A stretch of DNA of 48,302 nucleotides, taken from the NCBI GenBank assembly GCA_013114725.1, contig QCWD01000006.1:1-48302 (forward strand), given 5' to 3'. Source of the DNA: Nitrososphaeraceae archaeon. Its GTDB lineage: Archaea; Thermoproteota; Nitrososphaeria; Nitrososphaerales; Nitrososphaeraceae. How positions within the stretch are numbered: the stretch's first letter is position 1; every line of letters starts with the position of its first letter. Below the pieces are notes generated by a model. That model saw nothing but the letters and a program-made list of their open reading frames with translations, had not been told where the DNA came from and did no database searches. The position numbers were made by a program, and so were the translations under genes. This document shows, in pieces, positions 36,546 through 46,148 of the stretch.

Positions 36546-36713
36546 GCGAGTAGTTTTGAATTGTGTGTGAATTGTAGTTTTCTGAGATTTGAGGATTAGC
36601 ACTCAGCTTAATGTATTTATTCAGATCATCATTTAAGAATCCATGTTTTGTAAATAATGAAATTTCTATATTTATAAAAATTGTATCAACAATCAGCAAA
36701 ATAAAACAATAAT

Positions 36714-36881
36714 ATGGATAATTTTGGATCTGGGTTAATTTTTGTTGGATTATTGCTTATAATAACTTTTATTGAAGTTTTTACCTTGACAAAAATTTTG
36801 ACAACCGAAGAATATTATGCGAAATTTAGATTAATAGCATCTCCAAAATGTGACGATTTAGTTGTCCCACATTCTAGGTAA
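36714..36881 (+). CDS. Small membrane protein (55 residues)
   Basis: ATG at 36714, stop at 36879-36881. Residues 5-27 are one strongly hydrophobic span (SGLIFVGLLLIITFIEVF), followed by a polar tail with one Cys (PKCDDLVVPHS). It is too short for many gene finders. No family recognised. Convergent with the secreted gene at 37069. Confidence 0.5.
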   Translation: MDNFGSGLIFVGLLLIITFIEVFTLTKILTTEEYYAKFRLIASPKCDDLVVPHSR

Positions 36882-37068
36882 TAAGAAATTATTTACTTTA
36901 ACAGTAAATGATGAAAAGATATTATCTTTCCACTAGCATCTAACTATACCAATTAGTGAACTCCTTTTTAGACAATAAATCTATTTTATTTATATTAACA
37001 CACTATATTAAAAAAATAATTCTTTAACTTTTAAAAAAATAAGAAAAATAAAAAATCTGAGTGAATTG

Positions 37069-37563
37069 TTAACCTAGGAGTTGTTCTATTACTCCTGAAT
37101 CCACTAGACAATTAAATAAGTCAATATGTTGCTCTTCTGTTATATTAGGTATACCGCCTATATCATCATAAACAATTTGAGATTCTTCCTGGCTATTTGG
37201 ATTCTCCTCTAAGAATTCACATATTTCTGCAAACGTATCGCCCTGTTCAGCATTAGCCAATACATATGCCTGTTGTTCTGGTGTTAAAATTGTTGTAAAA
37301 CAGTCTTCACAAGGTGATGTTTCTTGTTCTTCATCTCCATTTTGTTGTCCTATATTCGTTATGTTAGTTATACTCAATACATTGTTTATTTCATTTTCAT
37401 TTTCACATTCGGTATCTTTTTTACACTTGTTTTCCTGTTCGATGTCTACCTCAACTTCTGCTTCATTTTCTTGAGCATATACTGGCATATTCATACTTGA
37501 TGTAGTGCCAATAATAGATGCAATCAAAGCAAATAATGCAGCAAATGCAATCGTATATTTCAT
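37069..37563 (-). CDS. Secreted acidic Cys protein (IEQE-C family), intact copy
   Basis: 164 residues from the ATG at 37563; the frame is open to 37701 but the extra 46 residues would hide the signal peptide MKYTIAFAALFALIASIIG (cleavage near YAQ|EN). The mature part is acidic: VDIEQENKCKKDTECENENE, then INNVLSITNITN, a linker with Gly/Glu, CEDCFTTILTPEQQ, AEICEFLEENP and a C-terminal EEQHIDLFNCLVDSG. Seven Cys and many acidic residues suggest disulfides or metal binding outside the cell. The broken gene at 34095 is its closest relative; the short gene at 3653 shares only the IEQE-C part. No known family recognised. Confidence 0.75.
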   Translation of the reverse strand: MKYTIAFAALFALIASIIGTTSSMNMPVYAQENEAEVEVDIEQENKCKKDTECENENEINNVLSITNITNIGQQNGDEEQETSPCEDCFTTILTPEQQAYVLANAEQGDTFAEICEFLEENPNSQEESQIVYDDIGGIPNITEEQHIDLFNCLVDSGVIEQLLG

Positions 37564-38049
37564 ATCTATAACTTTGTACCATAATATATTTAGAATATGA
37601 AGGATTAAACTGTGGTAAAATTCCAAAAAAGTTTTGGAAAGTTTATCCAAAAAGAGGTATAGAAGGTTATGGTAATAGAATTTTCTATTGTAAACAAACA
37701 ATAACTTTTCTCGCTAATTCAGCCCATAAATATAGTAAAATTATTAATTAATTATGTATTAATGACTGAATATACATACAAGTGGTTTAGCTAGTAAGAT
37801 TAACAATTTTGTAGATAAGACTTGACTGTATTGATTTAAAAAAATCGGCCATAATATATCTATCTTTCAACTACTCTTCTGGTCGGATCTCTGTTATTGA
37901 TTTTTGAGACTAGTTTGTATAATTTTATTCTGCATCTGTTTATGAATATCCTAAATGTTAAAATTATTCAGATATACATGTTGCAAATTTGTTCAATGTA
38001 GTGCAATAAAATATATAGATTTTAATATTAAAAAAGGTAAAGTCAGACA
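37564..38049. other. Divergent intergenic region, no gene seen
   Basis: Promoters of the two flanking secreted-protein genes must lie here; nothing else recognised. Confidence 0.4.
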
Positions 38050-38406
38050 ATGAATAAATTCAAAATCTTTGGAATTTCTGTGATAATTTTATTAGCAATT
38101 AATGTAGCATCTACTGGATTTATCAGTTCAATATATGCGGTAAAAAAAACTCAAAAGGTAGAGGTTAATTGTAAAGATGTTGCTCTTGCATTAATAACAT
38201 GGGCTCAATCTATTCCACATGTAGATAGTGAAGAAATAGCAGACAATGAAGATTACCTATCAGACCATAATGTAAAACCACCCGAATATGAAGAAATCGT
38301 AGATGGGTATCTTGAAGATTTGTTGGACGATGTCAAGGATGGATGTGACAATCTTTCTGATGGAATACAAAAAATGATTGACAGATTAGTGTTTCGTTTA
38401 CCATAA
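38050..38406 (+). CDS. Small secreted protein, function unknown
   Basis: 118 residues. A signal peptide runs to about residue 30 (SSIYA|VKK). The mature part is helical and acidic, with just two Cys (VNCKDV and DGCDNL), likely one disulfide. There is no recognised domain. The IR ttggctg...cagccaa at 38453-38489 with a T7 run in the loop may terminate it. Confidence 0.65.
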   Translation: MNKFKIFGISVIILLAINVASTGFISSIYAVKKTQKVEVNCKDVALALITWAQSIPHVDSEEIADNEDYLSDHNVKPPEYEEIVDGYLEDLLDDVKDGCDNLSDGIQKMIDRLVFRLP

Positions 38407-38670
38407 ATTTTCTAATAAGAGATTAGATAGTTTGCATAATTCCTAAATTGACTTGGCTGTTAAATACCTAAATTTTTTTGTTCAGCCAACACATTCAAAA
38501 CACTAACTCATTATGAAATTTAAGATAATTATGTACTAATATTTAATTTGGAATTATAGACGTGCGTAAAATTTGGCAGAGAATACAAATTTTTGATAAT
38601 TCTGCAATATTTACACAATATAAGGAAAACAAAGAAAAATATTTCATTGATACAATCTTATTATTCATCA

Positions 38671-39391
38671 GGCTCTGTTAACTTAAGATGATGTGTTTGC
38701 CTCCTATTTTTTTGAATTTATTTTTTTAATACAGTTGTACAAGAATATGAAAAATGATATCCAATTATGGTTATGTTTCAGATCACAATTTGTTTTTCTA
38801 TTACAAGGATAGTAATCATCAAATCCTTCTATTCCATCACTTAAATACTGGTTTATTCTTTTAGTGATACTTTTCTCATATGGCGTATGTAGATAGTGTT
38901 ATAGTCCCAGTGCAGTACATGTCTCTCGATACCATTTACCACCGTCAGAGTAGACCGGATGGTGTCCGTATTTACTTATCAACGATTCTGTGAATTGCGC
39001 TGCAATAAAATATTTCTACGCTCAGATTTTTATCTAAAAGATTTCAATGATAGAATGATATACTGGTTCAGTAGCAATCCAGAGAAACTAATGTTTCCAG
39101 CCGGTCTGTTTTTGATATAAAATCTTCGAGGACAAATGTAGAAATTCTTTTCCTTAGGTAAATTTTAGTAAAAACCAAAAATATTGTACCCCGTTCCAGA
39201 CATCCACGTAACTTCTCTTCCTGTCTCCAAATATAGATGGTGTCTTACTGTCATTTAGCAAACTCAAGCCTAAAAAATAGAGATACAAAGAATGCATTAC
39301 TACAATTGTAGATGTTCTATTTCTGCTGAATTAGATCATTTATTAGAAATAGGATATCCGCAGCTATAGACCTTTCGTTAAATTAAGAGCC
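38671..39391 (-). mobile_element. Decayed IS6-like insertion sequence (copy 2)
   Basis: About 721 bp, transposase on the minus strand. Left end GGCTCTGTTAACTTAA at 38671; right end ttaaattaagagcc ending 39391, which inverted reads GGCTCTTAATTTAA (two bases lost relative to the consensus). Minus-strand fragments: AQFTESLISKYGHHPVYSDGG and KWYRETCTALGL near 39000-38900, then RINQYLSDGIEGFDDYYPC and LKHNHNWISFF. The first half has many stops. No 8-bp duplication (attcatca versus taaaaata). Same family as copy 1 but clearly diverged from it. Confidence 0.75.
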
Positions 39392-39479
39392 TAAAAATAT
39401 AATTTTTACCTTTGTTTTACAAAATTTTGATCCTGTGTTAGCAAAAAGTATATTATCTATGTTTTAGAACAAAATTAAG

Positions 39480-40109
39480 ATGACACCAAAAAGCAGTGAT
39501 ACTATCAAAATTGTTTCCTATTATAAAAAAAAGACATTCCTTAAGAGTGTAATTATTACCGCTTTTGTTTCCATTCTTTATATATTTACTTTCATTAGTA
39601 CAGCTTACATAAATGCTCAAGACGATTCAAATACTACTGTATCAAACATTGATATACTATTTGAAAAAGCCGATACTTTATACAACCAACAAAAATATGA
39701 AGAGGCAATTCAATACTATGATAAAATACTGGCGATAAATTCGTCTGATATTGATGCTCTTAACAGTAAAGGAGTTGCTTTATCGGACATACAAAAATAT
39801 GACGAGGCAATAGAGAACTTTGATAAAATACTGGCGATAACGTCATCAGACGTAGCTATAAATAACAAAGCACAGGTTTTAGCTGAAAGTGGGAAAAATG
39901 ATGAGGCACTATCCATTATACAAAGCGTAGTTGCGGTTAATCCAACAGATGAGTATATCCTAGGCACCATGGCATTTATATTGGCCAACTTGGGACGAGA
40001 AGAAGAAAGTAGAATGTATTATGAGGAAGCTCTATACATAAATTCAAATTTTACTAAAATCTTGACTGAAAAAGAATTAGATGCATTTAATAAGGTTATG
40101 GGTAACTAA
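39480..40109 (+). CDS. Membrane-anchored TPR protein
   Basis: 209 residues. A basic N-terminus and one span (about residues 21-43) are followed by an extracellular or secreted TPR region: QQKYEEAIQYYDKILAINSSDIDAL, IQKYDEAIENFDKILAITSSD, ESGKNDEALSIIQSVVAVNPTD and a last LGREEESRMYYEEAL. About four repeats. Likely a protein-protein adaptor at the cell surface. The first two repeats share DNA (gataaaatactggcgataa appears twice), a sign of recent repeat duplication. Confidence 0.8.
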   Translation: MTPKSSDTIKIVSYYKKKTFLKSVIITAFVSILYIFTFISTAYINAQDDSNTTVSNIDILFEKADTLYNQQKYEEAIQYYDKILAINSSDIDALNSKGVALSDIQKYDEAIENFDKILAITSSDVAINNKAQVLAESGKNDEALSIIQSVVAVNPTDEYILGTMAFILANLGREEESRMYYEEALYINSNFTKILTEKELDAFNKVMGN

Positions 40110-40406
40110 ACAAAAATGTAGTGACAGAAATAATAATGTTAATTATATCATATTCTTGAACTATAAATCTTTATATTATTTTATTAATAAAAATAGAAAA
40201 AGTTAGCATAGGAAAATTATGTTGTTTTTGTGTAATTGTTTTAAAAAACGATAGAAATCATCGACAAGTATCTAAAAAATTCAAGATAACATATTTTGAT
40301 TCAAATTGTTTTTCTAGTGGTATATGTAAATTGTAACATATTTTTTTGTAACCAAAAAATATTTAATATAAAGTTAAATTATTTTTTGATATATTAAAAA
40401 AAGTAA
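40110..40406. other. Convergent intergenic region
   Basis: No gene seen. Confidence 0.4.
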
Positions 40407-40607
40407 TCACTCTTCCCGTTCACCACGTATAGTTATCTTTTTTGGAGCTTCAACTGCCTCTTGTCCAAACAGCCCTGCATCGGTCATGTAAAATATCCCT
40501 ATCGTTATTGCCGTAATTGCAGCACTAACACCTATTGCTAGTAATGCTGGATGTGGAAATCTAATGTTACTTTGGATATATGCTTTAATAGTATCAATTA
40601 CTTTCAT
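40407..40607 (-). CDS. Small single-pass membrane protein
   Basis: 66 residues with one span (about 21-42, ALLAIGVSAAITAITIGIFYM), a basic/helical N-terminus and a charged C-terminal KKITIRGEREE. Length, composition and clean start make it a likely real small gene. It is divergent from signal peptidase, 132 bases away. No family recognised. Confidence 0.55.
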   Translation of the reverse strand: MKVIDTIKAYIQSNIRFPHPALLAIGVSAAITAITIGIFYMTDAGLFGQEAVEAPKKITIRGEREE

Positions 40608-40739
40608 ATCCTTTATAAAAAATATTCATTTCAAATATAAAACCATTTCTATATGAAAATCTGTATTTTTGTATTAATTTGCGCAAAATACTTAGAAACT
40701 TGAAAAATTTATCTATTATCATTAATAGACTTTAAAACA

Positions 40740-41309
40740 ATGGTAACAGCAGAATCAGGAGAAAATAAAGACAAAACTTCTGAAAGAAATGGCTTTAAGA
40801 TTTATTCTGTTATTATCATTATTATTTTATCAATTACAATTGCATTACTAATCCTCTTTGTTGGTCTTTACCTTTTGTTTGGGCTTTATACTCCATTTTT
40901 CAAAGTAGCAAGTGATAGTATGATGCCAACACTAGAGGTTGAGGATACCATAGTTGTCTCTGGTCTTGTTTCATTTTCACAATTAAAAGTAGGCGATATT
41001 ATAGTATTTACAACACCAAGTAATAATGACAGGATAATAGTACATCGAATAATTGACCGCCTTCAAACACAAGACACAGAAATAATACTACGTACGCAAG
41101 GAGACGCCAGTCCAAATTCTATTGACGGTTTGGATTATCCAGTAAGAGAACACAACTATATAGGAAAAGTTGTTTATCATATTTCAAACAAAGATCCTTT
41201 TTTTAGCATTTTAAAGCCACCTGTAATACATATTATTATTTTGGTAACATTTACTGGTCTTGCTAGTGCTTCACTGTATACGTTGATAATAAGAGGGAAA
41301 AATAATTAA
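40740..41309 (+). CDS. Signal peptidase I, archaeal/ER (Sec11) type
   Basis: 189 residues. TM at about 23-47, catalytic Ser60 in VASDSMMPTLEVEDTIVV, His102 in IIVHRII (the Lys of bacterial enzymes is replaced by His, as in Sec11), Asp122 in RTQGDASPNSID, and a C-terminal span 163-183. This enzyme removes signal peptides of exported proteins, of which this window encodes many. An ATG at 40740 gives a normal N-terminus. Confidence 0.92.
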   Translation: MVTAESGENKDKTSERNGFKIYSVIIIIILSITIALLILFVGLYLLFGLYTPFFKVASDSMMPTLEVEDTIVVSGLVSFSQLKVGDIIVFTTPSNNDRIIVHRIIDRLQTQDTEIILRTQGDASPNSIDGLDYPVREHNYIGKVVYHISNKDPFFSILKPPVIHIIILVTFTGLASASLYTLIIRGKNN

Positions 41310-42016
41310 AATGATGCTATTTTCTTATTTTATACTGTTTTATAATGCAGTTTGCAAATTCCCATTTGGTGTGATTTAAACAATCATCTTTGTTTTAACT
41401 TTAGATACTAGTATTCCACTACCTTTCTAACTTTAACAAATCCATTCGAGTAAGTTCCATAATAATGTATAGCAAATATGGATTATGGAATTCTGCCTCA
41501 CAACAGATCTATCATCTCTAGATCTATTCTGTTTTGGCTTGGGAATGAGGCAAATATTTTTTTTAATATTATAGGATGGAGAATTCTTTCTTTTAATGAG
41601 ATGAAATACATGCCTAATTTAATAATAGATGAATTTTTTGTTAGCTGAATAATTGTTTTATTTACAATAATAACATAATCCTTTTTTGTATGCCTTATGA
41701 AATTTTGTATGAATTTAAAATGTTGAAAAATTTTTTGTTATGATAATTTTCCTTCCTATTGCTTATCATTGTTATAATTTATAATGATTCCATTATTCTA
41801 ATGTCAGTAAGCGTAATAGATAAGATATTTTTTTGTATTTTACAGATAAAGGGATTTTCTAGAATAATACTCTGGGATTTATTGTTTTGTTGTTTAGTTT
41901 ATATAAATTCAATGTTGCATTTCTTTGTTGACATTTACTTTTATACTAAACTTGATTATTTTGAAAAATACATTAACTTTATGTTTAAGTATTACATAAA
42001 ATATTTCAGATACATA
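41310..42016. other. Intergenic gap, no gene seen
   Basis: The long upstream extension of the next frame (41759-42016) is AT-rich and read from a TTG; it is not thought to be coding. Confidence 0.4.
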
Positions 42017-42586
42017 ATGCAAAGTATTGTAATAGGATTAATAACAATTACGTTATCAATGAGCCTAGTTAACGGCCTGCAAGTATCCATTCTATCTCAA
42101 GAATTACCAAGCGATCAAAATCAACTACAGGAATTACTTTCCAAAAATCTAGATTATGTTCATAAAGCAGATATTAGTACTTCAACTATGACTGTTTTAC
42201 TAAATGGAATAAGTCTTAATCAAAGTGATTTCATTTTGCTTTATGATTCCACGCCATTTGCATCTAAAGGTCATGTTGCAACCAATCTGCCATGCGATAC
42301 GGATAATCCATATAATCCACTATTTAACTTTCTTGTAGGACGTGCTCCTGACTTGTTTGTAATGCCTCTAGGATACATAGAGCAGATATCTAATCCTGGC
42401 AAGATGTGTGTATATCATGGACAATTTGGTTTTGGTGATCCTGTAACTGATGTAGTTTTAAAATATGTTGGTGACGATCCGATAACATTAGGTGGTCCTC
42501 ACTCTGTGGTAATCTCAACACATGAATACTACAAACCATCTACCGAATCGTTGCAAGAACTTCAGCACAACGATACCAGTCATTAG
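42017..42586 (+). CDS. Secreted protein, function unknown
   Basis: 189 residues from the ATG at 42017, which gives a clean signal peptide (MQSIVIGLITITLSMSLVNG). The mature part begins with polar helices (SDQNQLQELLSKN), then STSTMTVLLNGISLNQSDFILLYDSTPF, NLPCDTDNPYNPLF, GRAPDLFVMPLGYIEQ, GKMCVYHGQFGF, ending in a Ser/His/Glu tail. Two Cys. The frame is open upstream to 41759, but that part would bury the signal. No family recognised. Confidence 0.65.
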   Translation: MQSIVIGLITITLSMSLVNGLQVSILSQELPSDQNQLQELLSKNLDYVHKADISTSTMTVLLNGISLNQSDFILLYDSTPFASKGHVATNLPCDTDNPYNPLFNFLVGRAPDLFVMPLGYIEQISNPGKMCVYHGQFGFGDPVTDVVLKYVGDDPITLGGPHSVVISTHEYYKPSTESLQELQHNDTSH

Positions 42587-43293
42587 AACGCCTCTTTTTT
42601 TACGTAAAATAAACAAATATCATTCTTTTTACCTTTTTTTTATTTTAGCAATGCATTTTATACAATATGAAGGATAAAATCTTATTCATACTTCCACATG
42701 ATCGTCTATTTGCAATATAAGGAATTGATATCTTAAAAAGATGTGATTTGATTTTTTTATGATTAAAATAAATAAAATATTAAATACAAAAATTAATTTC
42801 AAATTTAATCCAGACATTTATAAGATTTGTGACTTAAAATATAGTGTAGTGTTGTAGTATTTTGTTATATCCATAGCAATTATAACTGTAACGTACATCA
42901 TGTTATCAAATAACAGTATGGTCAAATAAACATGATAGATCAATTATTTTAGAGTCATTGAAGCATAAAAATGTGAACCATTAACTTGAAATAGATTTAA
43001 AAATTAATACGATTCTAAATACAAAATTAATCTAGAAATGTAATATAATTGAAGATAATTCACCACAGATCAGAGATATTTAAAAAATTAAATTGACTAT
43101 CTTCGTTTTATTGAGATCCTGCCAAAATTTCTTTTTTACATTAGAGAAATTGATGTGGCTTGTTATTTTGTATTATGGTTAATCGCCCATATTCTTTTTT
43201 ATTAATTACCGTCACAAAGATAATTGTTTTCGTTCATTAAGATTATCTGGAGTTTGATACATGTGCTTTGATGATAAAACTAATTTACAGCAA
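42587..43293. other. Convergent intergenic region, no gene seen
   Basis: T runs at 42594-42601 and 42630-42640 could stop the plus-strand transcript. Otherwise nothing. Confidence 0.4.
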
Positions 43294-44220
43294 CTATAGG
43301 AGATTTTGTGATATAAATTTATGTAACTCTGAATCAGACATTGACTTCTTTGCCTCAGCTAAACTCTTAGCATCTTCTCCCACAAGATATCTAAAGAAAC
43401 TTTCTGATGAAATAGACACATTTTTAATTGCTTCAAGAATTACATTTGAAACTTCTTTGGGCAGAGGACCTTTATTTATAGCTGGATAATAATGAGATAG
43501 AAATTTATCAACCGTAACTGAATAAGATGAAAGATTTTTTTTCCTTCCACTATCAGTACCGGAACGAGCATCTAAAGAATCGTTATTTGCCAATAATGCT
43601 TGTGAGGAGATTGAATCCATTATATCGGGAAATTTAATGTTAGATACAAAATTAGTTTTAATTACACCCGGTTCGATAAGTATGACCTTTATTCCGTATT
43701 GCTCAAGTTCATATGACATTGATTCGCTTAACCCTTCCAATGCATATTTGGTACTTACATAAATCGAAGTTGCAGGAATGCCCACAATGCCTGACATTGA
43801 GCTGATATTCACGATGATCCCTTTTTTCTGGTTTCGCATTATTGGTAGTACCTCTTTAATGGTTCTAATTGTTCCAAACAGGTTTGTTTCAAACTGTTCT
43901 TTGATCCCTTCTATAGACATGTCTTCTAAAGCTCCAAACAAACCATACCCCGCATTATTTATCAAAACATCAATTTTTCCATTTTTTTCCAGTATTTTGT
44001 TTATAGCTTTTTTTACTGAATCAGATTTATCTACATCAAGGTATAAGACTTCTAAAGGAAGATTCTCGTTTACAACTATTTTTTCGAAATTTTTGCTCTT
44101 TGTGGTATCCCGCATTGTAGCATAAGTGTAAAATCCGTTTCTTGCAAGTAGTAATGATGTTTCAAAACCTATACCAGTAGAGCTGCCGGTAACTACTGCA
44201 ATTTGATGTTGATTTTCCAT
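43294..44220 (-). CDS. Short-chain dehydrogenase/reductase (classical SDR)
   Basis: 308 residues. Nucleotide-binding TGSSTGIG at 11-18, NNAG at 88-91, catalytic Ser141 (NISSMSG), Tyr154 and Lys158 (YVSTK), then EPGVIKTNF. It therefore has a complete SDR active site. The C-terminal 60 residues exceed the basic SDR core, as in the retinol-dehydrogenase-like group. Substrate unknown. It is alone between two long gaps. Confidence 0.9.
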   Translation of the reverse strand: MENQHQIAVVTGSSTGIGFETSLLLARNGFYTYATMRDTTKSKNFEKIVVNENLPLEVLYLDVDKSDSVKKAINKILEKNGKIDVLINNAGYGLFGALEDMSIEGIKEQFETNLFGTIRTIKEVLPIMRNQKKGIIVNISSMSGIVGIPATSIYVSTKYALEGLSESMSYELEQYGIKVILIEPGVIKTNFVSNIKFPDIMDSISSQALLANNDSLDARSGTDSGRKKNLSSYSVTVDKFLSHYYPAINKGPLPKEVSNVILEAIKNVSISSESFFRYLVGEDAKSLAEAKKSMSDSELHKFISQNLL

Positions 44221-45043
44221 TATAACAAGTAAAAATTACAGAGTAGATATATTTCTATAGTCAATAACAAAAAAATTACTATCAATTGATTATAGACATG
44301 TATGTTACTTTTGACAGAATAAATTCTAAAAAAAGATTATTGTTATCTATAACAATAAAAAATAAAAACATAGAATAGTGTCGTATTGTCAAGATTTTAT
44401 TTTTATTGATAACTTTACAGAAGAATATTCATGTTAATGACAATAACTATTATGACTATCATTTCAATTACTAATAGACATACCACGTGTGTGTGTGCAA
44501 AAGTCATGAAAGTATTGGTATTGGAAATCTACAGTCTTCGTGGATTTCAGCTGTTTTAGTTATTTGCATGAAATACAAAGCCAAGTATAATTAATTGGGT
44601 TTAAGAAAAAAGGTTTCTAGTTGAAAATACAGATTTACTCAGTATTATTATCTATGATGACTATATATGTTACACCACATTGATCGAATCTTATTTTATA
44701 ATAGAGAAAAAAGTGTTGAAAATATAATTTTAAAAAATATGACTCATGAGATCGGGTCAAAACAAAGATACAGATGTTGAGAATGTGTAAGATCTGAGAA
44801 AAGAAAATGTATAAAAAGTACTGACATCATTGTCGTAGAAAATCAAATGTTGTATTCATAATACAAAATAAATAAAATTCTTAATCTATTGTATAATATT
44901 ATTTTTTACAAAAATATGATCTTTTGTTTATTAAAATCGGATAATTTTTTCAGTTAAACAATGTTATATGATATTTTCTATCTTGGGAAACATCACAAGA
45001 ATAAAGGAATCTTTATAATATCAATTTATTTTTATAAACACGA
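44221..45043. other. Long intergenic gap with one broken mini-ORF
   Basis: Apart from the 41-codon frame at 44739-44861 (separate entry) nothing was recognised. Confidence 0.35.
44739..44861 (+). pseudogene. Mini Cys protein with in-frame TGA
   Basis: ATG at 44739: MTHEIGSKQRYRC, TGA at 44778-44780, then ECVRSEKRKCIKSTDIIV, stop at 44859-44861. Reading TGA as a mutated TGG would give RYRCWEC, a normal CxxC knuckle with a third Cys (KRKC). Very short, so it could be chance. Confidence 0.3.
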
Positions 45044-45229
45044 TTGAATAGAATTATTCCAGTTGTAATTATAGCCATCATAGTCATGCTTATAGTAATA
45101 GGGTCTTTGTATGTAATTGACTATAACAATAAACTCGCACCATATCTTCATTCTATAGAGAATTTGACGCCGCTGCCTGATGGAAGTTTTCCGAAATCTG
45201 GACCAGAGATTAATCCGACGTTTAGCTAG
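45044..45229 (+). CDS. Small membrane protein, TTG start
   Basis: 61 residues: MNRIIPVVIIAIIVMLIVIG is one span, followed by a polar tail with LPDGSFPKSGPEINPTFS. It starts with TTG at 45044; no in-frame ATG would keep the N-terminus. Tail composition and the upstream tttataa element favour a real gene. Function unknown. Confidence 0.5.
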   Translation: MNRIIPVVIIAIIVMLIVIGSLYVIDYNNKLAPYLHSIENLTPLPDGSFPKSGPEINPTFS

Positions 45230-46148
45230 ATTTATCAAGCTTTTTGTGTATAAACTAGATAATTTTTTGATTTTATGCAATAAATTTGTAGCCAAGGCCA
45301 TTTCCACTAATATTTAGTTAACTATATTATTTTTCTTTATACCTGTATGAACGAGACTGTGCGTATTTACAATAAATCCATTTATTCCTCTTTTGATACA
45401 TCAATTACCACGATATACCATATTCATTTTTATGAAATTGACGAGTTCCAATATCTGGTATTATATCATTTCTTTTCAATCTCCTCCTATGTTTTATACC
45501 CCTAATACAATATTTCTTTACCCTGCTGATGGTATACTCGGTTACTATCCCGAAGCTGGAAAGATTTCCATGTACATTATTCCTCCTACAAAATGATATT
45601 TTCTATTTACTGTAAAACATTACAGCACGTAAGGTAAACCTTTTGCATATACCAAACATCTCAATCAACTACATTTTCACTTCAGGTAGTGTCGACGAAT
45701 ATTAATCACTTTAACCAGAATAGTCGTATTATTAGATTCTTTTTCTGTTCTTTGCTTTTACAGGCTATTATATCTGGTATTTTTTATATCAGATGTATTT
45801 TTATAGAAATCAAATTAAATTCTTATAATTTTACTCATTTAAATGGTATAAATAACATTTTTTTTGGATAATCTTTCATATGTTAGAAATTGCATGATAA
45901 AATTATACTAAAATATGTCATAGATAATCTCTAGATTTTCTGTTGTACGAGTAATTCATAAAATAGAATGGCAAATGTGTTAGTATTGGTAATGGTCTCT
46001 ACAGAGCCTGTTTATGAGACGTATAATAATGAAAATTTATCCTTATCCAGTTTTACATCCAATGATTCCATACAAATAATTAATTGATTTATAATCAATT
46101 TAATCAAATTTCAAAATACATAAAAGTTTGAATATACAAGTTATAAAA
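45230..46148. other. Long intergenic gap, two doubtful frames
   Basis: Frames 45393-45596 and 45689-45871 lack convincing coding character and a good start; the end of the first (YPADGILGYYPEAGKISM) looks protein-like and could be a remnant. Confidence 0.35.

Noticed and set aside
36358-36546. 62-codon plus-strand frame
   Set aside because: It runs across the duplicated tRNA promoter and a degraded tRNA end, which are non-coding.
37564-37701. 46-residue N-terminal extension of the IEQE-C protein
   Set aside because: It precedes a perfect signal peptide and has no coding character.
41759-42016. 86-residue N-terminal extension of the secreted protein
   Set aside because: It starts at TTG, is low-complexity and AT-rich, and would bury a clean signal peptide that begins at 42017.
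45393-45871. Two short plus-strand frames (67 and 60 codons)
   Set aside because: Poor starts and weak coding character; one may hold a remnant but no family could be named.
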